Position numbers and translations under genes: made by a program
Shown here: positions 34,790 through 41,358 of the stretch, in pieces
How the letters are laid out: the number at the start of each line of letters is the position of its first letter
How positions within the stretch are numbered: the stretch's first letter is position 1
The notes under the pieces: model-generated
Told to the model about the DNA's origin: nothing
The model's input: only the letters and a program-made list of their open reading frames with translations
Database searches by the model: none
NCBI GenBank assembly: GCA_030524125.1
Contig: JAUNHB010000008.1
Span: 1-55,376, forward strand
DNA length: 55,376 bases
Source of the DNA: Eubacteriales bacterium
GTDB taxonomy: Bacteria > Bacillota > Clostridia > Lachnospirales > Lachnospiraceae
Direction: 5' to 3'

Positions 34790-36768
34790 ATTGCATCCAC
34801 CTCCGCGATCAGTTCTCTGTTGGAGAAGCCTTTCAGATCCATCGCTCCGGACGGGCAGGCCACCGTGCAGGCCCCGCAGCCCTGGCACAGCGCGCCGTTC
34901 ACCACCGCCAGACGGCGCTCCTCCCGGATTCCGTGGTCGTTGACCTGTCGTGTTTCATACGTGATAGCGCCGTAGGGACATACGTTGGCGCACATCGAAC
35001 AGCCGTTGCACAAAAGCTCGTCGGACTGAGCCGTACAGGGATTCGTCATCAGCCGGTCCCTGGCCAGCAGTCCGATGACCTTCACCGCCGCGGCCCCTGC
35101 CTGCGCCACCGTCTCCGGAATATCTTTCGGCCCCTGGCAGACGCCGGACAGGAAGATCCCCGCCGTGGGAGATTCCACCGGACGAAGTTTCGCGTGGGCT
35201 TCCGTCAGGAAATTGTTGGTATCAATGCTGGCGGTCAGCATCGTGGCGATCTTGCGCACGTCCGGATTCGGCTCGATGGCCGCCGCCAGCACCACCATGT
35301 CCGCCTCTTTCAGGATCCGGCGGTTGTCCAGCAGATCCACGCCCTGCACCAGCAGCTTCCCGTCGGGCTGCGGGATCACCTTTCCCACCTGCCCCTTGAT
35401 ATAGTTGACACCGTACTGCTCCACCGCCCTGCGGTAGAACTCGTCGAAATTCTTGCCCGGCGTCCTCACGTCGATGTAAAATACCGTCACATTCACATCC
35501 GGATATTTATCCCGGATCAGCATGGCGTGCTTGGCCGTGTACATGCAGCAGATCTTGGAGCAGTAGCTCTTTCCGCGGCTGTCGGCGCACCGGCTTCCCA
35601 CGCACTGGATAAAGACCATCTCCTTTGGCGCTTTCCCGTCGGACAGACGCTCCAGATGCCCTTTGGTCGGACCCGCCGCGTTCATGACGCGCTCCAGCTC
35701 CAGCGACGTGATCACGTCCGGGCTCTGGCTGTAGGCATACTCGTCATACTGATCCAGCCTGATCACATCAAATCCGGTAGCGACCACGATCGCCCCGTAT
35801 TTCTGCGTGACGATCTCATCCTGCTGATCGTAGTCGACGGCTCCCGCCTGACAGACTTTCGCACAGACGCCGCATTTCCCGGTCTTGAATTTGATGCAGT
35901 TCTCCCGGTCGATGACCGGCACGTTCGGGATCGCCTGCGCGAACGGCGTATAGATCGCGGTCCGGTTCCCAAGGCCCCGGTTGAACTCGCTGGGGATTTT
36001 CTTAGAAGGACATTTCTCCTGACAGACGCCGCAGCCGGTACATTTGTCCATGTTGACGCTCCGCGCCTTCCTGCGGATATCCACGGTGAAATCCCCCACA
36101 AAGCCCGTCACCTTCTCCACTTCGCTGTATGTATAGATCGTGATCTTCTCGTGGGCCGCCGCGTCCACCATCTTCGGCGTCAGGATGCAGGCCGAGCAGT
36201 CCAGCGTCGGGAACGTCTTGTCAAGCTGCGACATCCGCCCGCCGATGCTGGGCGTCTTCTCGACGATGTCCACCTCGTAGCCCGCGTCCGCAATGTCCAA
36301 TGCCGTCTGGATCCCGGCGATACCGCCGCCGATGACCAGCGCCCGCTTGGTCACCAGACTCTCGCCCGGCGTCAGCGGCGCGTTCAGATTCACCTTCGCG
36401 ATGGCCGCTCTCGCCAGGATCACAGCCTTCTTTGTGGCTTCCTCCATATCCTTGTGGATCCATGAGCAGTGCTCTCTGATGTTGGCGATCTCCACCATAT
36501 ACGGGTTGAGCCCCGCCTTCTTCGCCGCATTCCGGAACGTCGTCTCATGCATTCTGGGCGAGCAGGAACAGATCACAAGCCCGGTCAGAGCCTTCTCCCT
36601 GATGGCGGAGGCGATCTTCGACTGCCCCGCCTCCGAGCACATGTACGGATACTCCTCCGCGTGGACGACTCCCGGCTCGAAGAGCGCCATCTCCACGACT
36701 TTCTTCACGTCCACCGTTGCAGCAATATTGCTTCCGCAATGACAGACAAATACTCCGATCCTCTGCAT
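34780..36768 (-). CDS. hdrA: HdrA-like electron-bifurcating flavoprotein
   Basis: 662-residue HdrA, the FAD-bearing core of heterodisulfide-reductase-type complexes. N-terminal domain begins IGVFVCHCGSNI and includes CSCSPRMHE; the FAD Rossmann motif VIGGGIAGIQTALDIADAG is near residue 145; ferredoxin motifs CTGCGVCQEKCP and CGVCAKVC follow near 240-300; the C-terminal ferredoxin domain has CNGCSMCANVCP and CQGCGACTVACP (residues about 580-640), the likely exit to ferredoxin. In known complexes HdrA bifurcates electrons to a low-potential ferredoxin and a high-potential acceptor. Ribosome site GGAGGTGA; four bases after hdrC. Confidence 0.93.
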   Translation of the reverse strand: MQRIGVFVCHCGSNIAATVDVKKVVEMALFEPGVVHAEEYPYMCSEAGQSKIASAIREKALTGLVICSCSPRMHETTFRNAAKKAGLNPYMVEIANIREHCSWIHKDMEEATKKAVILARAAIAKVNLNAPLTPGESLVTKRALVIGGGIAGIQTALDIADAGYEVDIVEKTPSIGGRMSQLDKTFPTLDCSACILTPKMVDAAAHEKITIYTYSEVEKVTGFVGDFTVDIRRKARSVNMDKCTGCGVCQEKCPSKKIPSEFNRGLGNRTAIYTPFAQAIPNVPVIDRENCIKFKTGKCGVCAKVCQAGAVDYDQQDEIVTQKYGAIVVATGFDVIRLDQYDEYAYSQSPDVITSLELERVMNAAGPTKGHLERLSDGKAPKEMVFIQCVGSRCADSRGKSYCSKICCMYTAKHAMLIRDKYPDVNVTVFYIDVRTPGKNFDEFYRRAVEQYGVNYIKGQVGKVIPQPDGKLLVQGVDLLDNRRILKEADMVVLAAAIEPNPDVRKIATMLTASIDTNNFLTEAHAKLRPVESPTAGIFLSGVCQGPKDIPETVAQAGAAAVKVIGLLARDRLMTNPCTAQSDELLCNGCSMCANVCPYGAITYETRQVNDHGIREERRLAVVNGALCQGCGACTVACPSGAMDLKGFSNRELIAEVDAICR

Positions 36769-36772
36769 CGGC

Positions 36773-37162
36773 TCACCTCCTGTATCTTCTGAATGCGCTG
36801 ACCAGAAGCTGCTGCGGCAGCTCCGGATCCAAAAGCTCCGGAATGTCGTCCGCTTTCAGATAGTTCTGCCCGCGCTGCCGGATCACCAGCTGCCTCGCCG
36901 CGTCGATGAGCTTTCCGGGCTTTACATCCCTCGGACATCGCTCCACGCAGGCAAAGCACGAAAGACATTTCCAGAGCGACCGGGATTCCACGAGCGCCTC
37001 GATATTTTCATTCTGCACATATGAGACAAACTGATGGGGCTTGATGTCCATCTCCTCAAAAGCCGGACAGGTGGCCGAACATTTCCCGCATTTCATACAT
37101 CTCAATGGATTCACGCCGCTGATCTGCCGGATCTGTTCCGCCTGGTTCTTCTCCTTACTCAT
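36773..37162 (-). CDS. hdrC: HdrC-like 4Fe-4S protein
   Basis: 129-residue HdrC with two 4Fe-4S motifs, CMKCGKCSATCP and CLSCFACVERCP, that wire HdrA to HdrB. Length fits the family. Overlaps hdrB by four bases (ATGA) and precedes hdrA by four bases. Confidence 0.92.
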   Translation of the reverse strand: MSKEKNQAEQIRQISGVNPLRCMKCGKCSATCPAFEEMDIKPHQFVSYVQNENIEALVESRSLWKCLSCFACVERCPRDVKPGKLIDAARQLVIRQRGQNYLKADDIPELLDPELPQQLLVSAFRRYRR

Positions 37163-37962
37163 GCCGAAGCCACCTCCCCACTCTCTTTCACTCCCAGCGC
37201 CTCCGCCAGAAGCTCCGTAAAATAACAGACCGGGATACCGCCCGCCGCGCTTCGGTTCAGGTTATACATGCACAGAGGACAGGCCGTGATCAGAAGATCT
37301 GCGCCAAATCCTTCCGCGCTCTCCTTGATCTTTTCGCACATTCCCTTTGCCATCTCTTTTTCTTTCAGAGAAATATAACCACCGCAGCACTCGTTCCGGT
37401 ACGGATAGACGACCGGCTCCGCACCGATAGCCCGGATAAAATCCTCCATGATCTTCGGATTCTCCGGATCGTCAAACGCCATCACGCTGCCCGGCCGCAG
37501 CAGAAGACATCCGTAATACGCCCCGATCCGTTTTCCGGTCAGCGGCTTTACGACAAGCTCTCTTACCCTGTCAAATCCGACCCGGTCTCTTAATACCTCC
37601 AGATAGTGGAGCACGTTGGTCTCCCCTGCATAGGGCGTCTCAAGCTTCATGTAGTTGTTTGCTTTCGTGCGGATTTCCTCCTGCTGCCTCATGTCGTTGT
37701 TGACCCGCCTGATCACATGGTGACAGGCAGAGCAGAGCGTCACCAGCTCCTGCCCTCTCTCTTTCGCCGCGTTGAGCGCCCGGACCGAGGACAGCTTTGT
37801 GGCGATCTCATCGCTGCCCAGCGGATAGACTCCGCCGCAGCACTGCCATTCCGGAAGCTCTTCCAGTTCAAATCCAAGCGCCTTCGCAGACGCCCGGGCG
37901 CAGTCATCCAGCTCCCGGGCTTTGTTTTTCAGCGTACAGCCTGGATAGTAGCTGTATTTCAT
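37159..37962 (-). CDS. hdrB: HdrB-like CCG-domain protein
   Basis: 267-residue HdrB with two CCG cysteine-rich domains: Cys near residue 9 (YYPGC), CCGGVYPLG, CSAC; and YYGCLL, ECCGGY, CPLC. In methanogens these bind two noncubane 4Fe-4S clusters that reduce a disulfide; in this bacterium the high-potential substrate is more likely a protein or the fumarate reductase branch. Start at ATG 37962 with AAGGAG; the frame is open for 59 more codons through a terminator, but no ribosome site supports them. First gene of the long cluster. Confidence 0.92.
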   Translation of the reverse strand: MKYSYYPGCTLKNKARELDDCARASAKALGFELEELPEWQCCGGVYPLGSDEIATKLSSVRALNAAKERGQELVTLCSACHHVIRRVNNDMRQQEEIRTKANNYMKLETPYAGETNVLHYLEVLRDRVGFDRVRELVVKPLTGKRIGAYYGCLLLRPGSVMAFDDPENPKIMEDFIRAIGAEPVVYPYRNECCGGYISLKEKEMAKGMCEKIKESAEGFGADLLITACPLCMYNLNRSAAGGIPVCYFTELLAEALGVKESGEVASA

Positions 37963-37990
37963 CCCGTTTCTCCTTTCTCGTTCTGTATTT

Positions 37991-38020
37991 ATTGTTATTT
38001 TTTTAACAATCAAGTGTAAA
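37991..38020 (-). promoter_or_regulatory. Candidate Rex operator and promoter before hdrB
   Basis: TTGTTATTTTTTTAACAA at 37992-38009 differs at one of 14 defined positions from the clostridial Rex pattern TTGTTAANNNNTTAACAA. It overlaps a possible promoter (minus strand TTTACA, 18 bases, AACAAT, weak -10) located just past terminator 2. Rex would block it when NADH is low. Pattern recognition only. Confidence 0.6.
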
Positions 38021-38045
38021 AAAAGAATCCTGCGATACAGGATTC
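38018..38045 (-). terminator. Second leader terminator
   Basis: Minus strand: perfect 8-bp stem GAATCCTG/CAGGATTC, 5-base loop, then seven T-richest bases. Lies 56 bases before hdrB and would stop read-through from the riboswitch promoter. Confidence 0.82.
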
Positions 38046-38121
38046 CGATCCGCCGCAGTGCGATCCCCGCGGAGCGTTTTTCCATGTCATGGAATGATTG
38101 CAGAGTTATTTCCCGTGACAT

Positions 38122-38146
38122 AAAAAAACGTCCGGACACCGGACGC
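38122..38146 (-). terminator. First leader terminator (riboswitch platform)
   Basis: Minus strand: 7-bp stem CGTCCGG/CCGGACG with a 3-base loop followed by seven T. It lies about 80 bases 3' of the cobalamin aptamer and is the natural expression platform. Confidence 0.85.
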
Positions 38147-38224
38147 AGAAAAATTTCATGAAACGCCTGCTCATGAATCTCTCTTTGCGCATCAGTCTTC
38201 CCATCGAAAACCTTTTCATGCTCT

Positions 38225-38410
38225 TCTCAGGCAGGTCTCCTGGCTTGGACTCTTCCTCCCTGCTCCGCCTTCCCGGCCTGCGGCCAGTGGTCTTTGAACA
38301 GTTCGTCCTCCTTACAGTAGCGAGGGCTGCTGCAGCATCTCACTGCATTCCCTTTTCATCCTGACCCAGGCAGACGCTGCCGCGCGCCTGCTGGTATCAG
38401 GAACCTGTGA
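38225..38410 (-). ncRNA. Cobalamin riboswitch
   Basis: On the minus strand the conserved order of the B12 aptamer is clear: AGGTTCCTGAT start, AAAAGGGAA, GCTGCAGCAGCCCTCGC, CTACTGTAA, GACCACTGG, CCGGGAAGGCGG, AGAGTCC and the B12-box-like CCAGGAGACCTGCC. It points toward hdrB, 260 bases away, with two terminators between. No B12-synthesis or B12-transport gene lies downstream; the regulated genes appear to be the Hdr-Flx-Frd cluster. Binding of cobalamin is expected to favour termination. Confidence 0.93.
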
Positions 38411-38429
38411 AGTTTTTGTATTCCTCTTA

Positions 38430-38466
38430 TTGTTAATAAAATAACATATCTTCTCCGAAAGAGCAA
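38430..38466 (-). promoter_or_regulatory. Riboswitch promoter with second Rex-like site
   Basis: TTGTTAATAAAATAACAT at 38430-38447 matches 12 of 14 defined Rex-pattern positions. It overlaps a minus-strand -10 TATTTT (38438-38443) with TTGCTC 17 bases upstream. This promoter would drive the riboswitch RNA. Confidence 0.5.
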
Positions 38467-38504
38467 CCGCTCCTGATATGCCAATCTGGAATAAGTAGCG
38501 GCCC

Positions 38505-38535
38505 GGCTTTGCGAACGGCGCGGGCCGAACGGTTG
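38505..38535. repeat. Fragment of the MITE-like repeat
   Basis: About 30 bases match the right end of the 16256 element (GCTTTGCGAACGGCGCGGGC, then CGAACGGTTG) with several changes. It also forms a GGCCCG/CGGGCC hairpin just after the MFS gene that may act in termination. Confidence 0.5.
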
Positions 38536-38545
38536 CGAAATGAGT

Positions 38546-39739
38546 TTACTTTCCTCCCGAAAGCCGCCCCATCAGCACCCAGATCAGCACCGACGATACG
38601 GCGATGCAGCCGGCTCCCAGATAGAAGTAGCCCAGCATATTGCCTCCGGCCAGCGGGATGATGACGTAGGTGGGCACCACCACCGCGCCGAGAAGCTCCA
38701 GCGTCACGGCGAAGCCGCCCGCCATGCCGGCGTATTTCGGACCGATATCGCTGAACATGACCGGAAGAGCCATCATCGCCGCGATGATGCCGCTTCTTAA
38801 GCAGCCGTTCAGGAACGACGCCGCGTAGATCCCCGCCGTCGGAAGCTGCACGAGCAGTACCGTACAGACCGCCGCGATCAGCCCCATGACCAGCATCCAG
38901 AGTCCGGGCTTTTTCGAGCGGAACACGCAGGAGGGCACCGCCACCGATCCGATGATGGATCCGATCATCAGCACCGTACCGAAGGTTCCCGCCAGATTTT
39001 CCGAATATCCTTTGACGGACGTCAGGTAAGCCACCTGAAAATTGGAGATCACGGTGGCTCCGCCCAGCAGCATCAGAAGCGCCAGCCCCATCAGCCACAC
39101 GTTTCCGCTGCGGACGGACACCTTCAGCGCCTCTCTCACCGGAACCGTCTCTGCCGCGCTCTGGGACGCGCCTCCGAAGTCCTTCTCCCGGACCAGCACG
39201 AGCCAGAAAACGCTGAGGATGACCGCGGCCACCGCCGTCACCCAGAAGGCGGCCTCCAGACTCGGATAGAAAGCGGTCGTCCCGTAGGCCACCGCCATGG
39301 AGCCCGTGGAGCCTGCCATGAGGATTCCCACCACCTTGCCGATCTTTTCCGCCGGATAGAGAGACGACACGATCTTGGAAAGGTTGCCGTTCAGTACCGT
39401 GCAGCCCACGCCCGTCATCATCATGGCGGCGAACATCATGCCGTAGCTGCCGGCGAATACTCTCAGGACAAAGCCCAGCGTGGACACCGCATAGCAGACC
39501 ATGACCGTCTTTTTGATGCCGAACCGGTCCGCCAGCACGCCCAGCACGATACTGAGGAAGATGGCCGGCACCATGGGCGAGGTCATGATGCTGGAAAACT
39601 GCGTGTCGGTCAGACTGAATTTTTCATAGATCATGGACGGGACCGCCGCCAGCTGATACTGTCCGTAGTTTCCGAGAAACAATCCCACGAACACCAGCGC
39701 GGTCACGAGCAGACATTTTTTCCCTGTTTCTTTCGACAT
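38546..39739 (-). CDS. Major facilitator superfamily transporter
   Basis: 397-residue MFS permease with about twelve helices. The loop 2-3 signature is visible (GVLADRFGIKKT) and the N-half resembles nitrate/oxalate-type and other small-anion porters. Start ATG 39739 after AAGGGG. It lies downstream of the UroD-like methyltransferase on the same strand, separated by the tandem repeat at 39765-40142, so it may import that enzyme's methylated substrate. Substrate unproven. Confidence 0.88.
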   Translation of the reverse strand: MSKETGKKCLLVTALVFVGLFLGNYGQYQLAAVPSMIYEKFSLTDTQFSSIMTSPMVPAIFLSIVLGVLADRFGIKKTVMVCYAVSTLGFVLRVFAGSYGMMFAAMMMTGVGCTVLNGNLSKIVSSLYPAEKIGKVVGILMAGSTGSMAVAYGTTAFYPSLEAAFWVTAVAAVILSVFWLVLVREKDFGGASQSAAETVPVREALKVSVRSGNVWLMGLALLMLLGGATVISNFQVAYLTSVKGYSENLAGTFGTVLMIGSIIGSVAVPSCVFRSKKPGLWMLVMGLIAAVCTVLLVQLPTAGIYAASFLNGCLRSGIIAAMMALPVMFSDIGPKYAGMAGGFAVTLELLGAVVVPTYVIIPLAGGNMLGYFYLGAGCIAVSSVLIWVLMGRLSGGK

Positions 39740-39764
39740 ATCTGATTTCCCCTTTTCTTTCCTT

Positions 39765-40142
39765 CGTCAGGTATCCGTCTCCGCTTCCGTGCAGGCACGG
39801 CGCGGCGACGGATACCCGCTGACTGTCTTTGCATAAAAGTCAGATGCTCCGTGCTTCGCACTCCCGCATCTGACCCCCAGCATTCGCAGTCCGGGCTGCC
39901 GCCCTTCCTGCTCATGCCGGGGGCGCGTCAGATATCCGTCTCCGCTTCCGTGCAAGCACGGCGCGGCGACGGATACCCGCTGACTGTCTTTGCATAAAAG
40001 TCAGACGCTCCGTGCTTCCGCACTCCCGCATCTGACCCCCAGCATTCGCAGTCCGGGCTGCCGCCCTTCCTGCTCATGCCGGGGGCGCGTCAGATATCCG
40101 TCTCCGCTTCCGTGCAAGCACGGCGCGGCGACGGATACCTGA
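39765..40142. repeat. 161/162-bp tandem repeat, two copies and a partial third
   Basis: Copies start at 39765, 39926 and 40088; the third stops after about 55 bases. Copies differ at a few positions, including one single-base indel. Each begins with a dyad GTATCCGTC/GACGGATAC enclosing CCGTGCAAGCACGG, and holds further arms CTGACT/AGTCAG and GTCAGATGC/GCATCTGAC. The unit contains CTTTGCATAAAAG, which is the reverse complement of CTTTTATGCAAAG at the 3' end of the neighbouring gene (40147-40159). It fills the 410-bp gap; no open reading frame of merit. Confidence 0.9.
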
Positions 40143-40149
40143 CTTGCTT

Positions 40150-41136
40150 TTATGCAAAGTATTTCGGGCTGAGTTTGCGGATCTCGTCCATGATCACGTC
40201 GTTGACGCCCGGGAAAATGCTTCCGTCTCCGCCGTAGGTCAGGCACGGGATAAAGTTCCCGCCCGGCGCGTAAGCGTCGCAGGCTCTTCTGACTTCCGCC
40301 CGCACCTTTTCCTCGCTCCAGTCCGCCTGGTCGATGGCCGGAGCGTCGATGCCGCCCATGAGGACCAGCTTTCTCCCTACTTCTTTCTGGATGGCCGGAA
40401 TGTCGTTCTGAGGAAGCACTCCCTGCCAGACGTTGATCCCCACGTCGATCATATCCTGCACGATGGGCTGGCAATAGCTGTCCGAATGATGGATCACGAT
40501 CACGCCGTTCTCCCGGAAATAGCTGTAGATCTTCGTGTAGCGCTCCTTAAAAAACTCTCTCCACGTGTCCGGCTGCATGAACAGGCTCGTCTTGGAGCCC
40601 CAGTCGTCGTGGAACAGCACCACGTCCGGATGGAGATTTTCCACCAGAAGCTTCGCGTACTCCAGCTTGTACTCCGTCAGATAATTCAAAAGCTCGTGAA
40701 CGTCGTCCGGCTCCAGAAGAAGATTCATCAGCGAATCCTCGAAGCCCATCAGATAATGCATCTGCTCAAAGAGCCCCGTCGCCATCAGCGAGGTGACGAG
40801 CTTTCCCTGCGCCCGGATCTCCTCCGCCTGCTTTTTCGCCTCCGTCCAGTCCAGCGGAACCTGAAGATCCGGCGCGTGCACCGTGTCTTTCCAGCAGGTC
40901 ACGTCCTTAATGACCTTGTTCTCGTCGTTGACGATGGGCATGGCGCCCGGCTCGTTCTCTCCCAGATAGATCGTGACGCCCCACGGATCCACCACGTACT
41001 CTCCCGGACGGGCCACCAGCGTGATCCCCATAAGCGGGTCAAACACAAAACCGAAGGGTTCCCACTCGTCGACCAGCGCGTCCGGCTGTCCTCCATTTAC
41101 CAAAGCCAGAAAATTTTCCTTTGCATTCATACTCAT
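40150..41136 (-). CDS. Uroporphyrinogen decarboxylase-family corrinoid methyltransferase
   Basis: 328-residue member of the UroD-like methyltransferase family (MtaA/MtbA/MtvB group), which moves methyl groups to or from a corrinoid protein. Visible: TIM-barrel strand DVVLFHDDWGSKTSLFMQP near residue 170, the VIVIHHSDSYCQPIV segment with a likely zinc-binding His-Cys pair, and LVLMGGIDAPAI. True heme-pathway UroD residues at the N-terminus (RQAGR) are absent. Start ATG 41136 with AAGGAGG. A demethylase for a methoxylated or methylated compound fits the nearby corrinoid genes; no substrate can be named. Confidence 0.85.
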   Translation of the reverse strand: MSMNAKENFLALVNGGQPDALVDEWEPFGFVFDPLMGITLVARPGEYVVDPWGVTIYLGENEPGAMPIVNDENKVIKDVTCWKDTVHAPDLQVPLDWTEAKKQAEEIRAQGKLVTSLMATGLFEQMHYLMGFEDSLMNLLLEPDDVHELLNYLTEYKLEYAKLLVENLHPDVVLFHDDWGSKTSLFMQPDTWREFFKERYTKIYSYFRENGVIVIHHSDSYCQPIVQDMIDVGINVWQGVLPQNDIPAIQKEVGRKLVLMGGIDAPAIDQADWSEEKVRAEVRRACDAYAPGGNFIPCLTYGGDGSIFPGVNDVIMDEIRKLSPKYFA

Positions 41137-41159
41137 AAAGCCTCCTTTTGTCTTCCGAT

Positions 41160-41240
41160 GTTGCGATCCACAGTCGATATGTATCTGCGAACAGACTCGT
41201 CATGCCTGCATGGAAGAGACTGACGGCTGTGAATCGCAAC
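41160..41240 (-). promoter_or_regulatory. Large hairpin in the leader of the UroD-like gene
   Basis: Arms at 41160-41176 and 41224-41240 pair over 17 positions with two mismatches (GTTGCGAT and CACAG blocks). The stem would fill almost the entire leader from about +8 to the ribosome site. It may be an operator dyad or an RNA regulator. Confidence 0.6.
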
Positions 41241-41254
41241 CTTCCGTTAGCTTT

Positions 41255-41283
41255 ATGGTACCCTTCCGGAGGGCCGGTGTAAA
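41255..41283 (-). promoter_or_regulatory. Promoter of the UroD-like gene
   Basis: Minus strand: TTTACA, 17 bases, TACCAT. Positions the long hairpin at the 5' end of the transcript. Confidence 0.55.
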
Positions 41284-41358
41284 TCCATGAAACTGTTTGC
41301 TTTTTCTGTCGGATGGTGTACAATGTGTACGATGCTTTTTATCAGGAGGGATCACGAT

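Noticed and set aside
37963-38139. In-frame N-terminal extension of HdrB by 59 residues
   Set aside because: It crosses the second terminator and the Rex-like site, has no ribosome site, and the family begins at KYSYYPGC.
39765-40142. Tandem repeat as a CRISPR array
   Set aside because: Unit is 161/162 bp with no short repeat-spacer pattern and no cas genes nearby.
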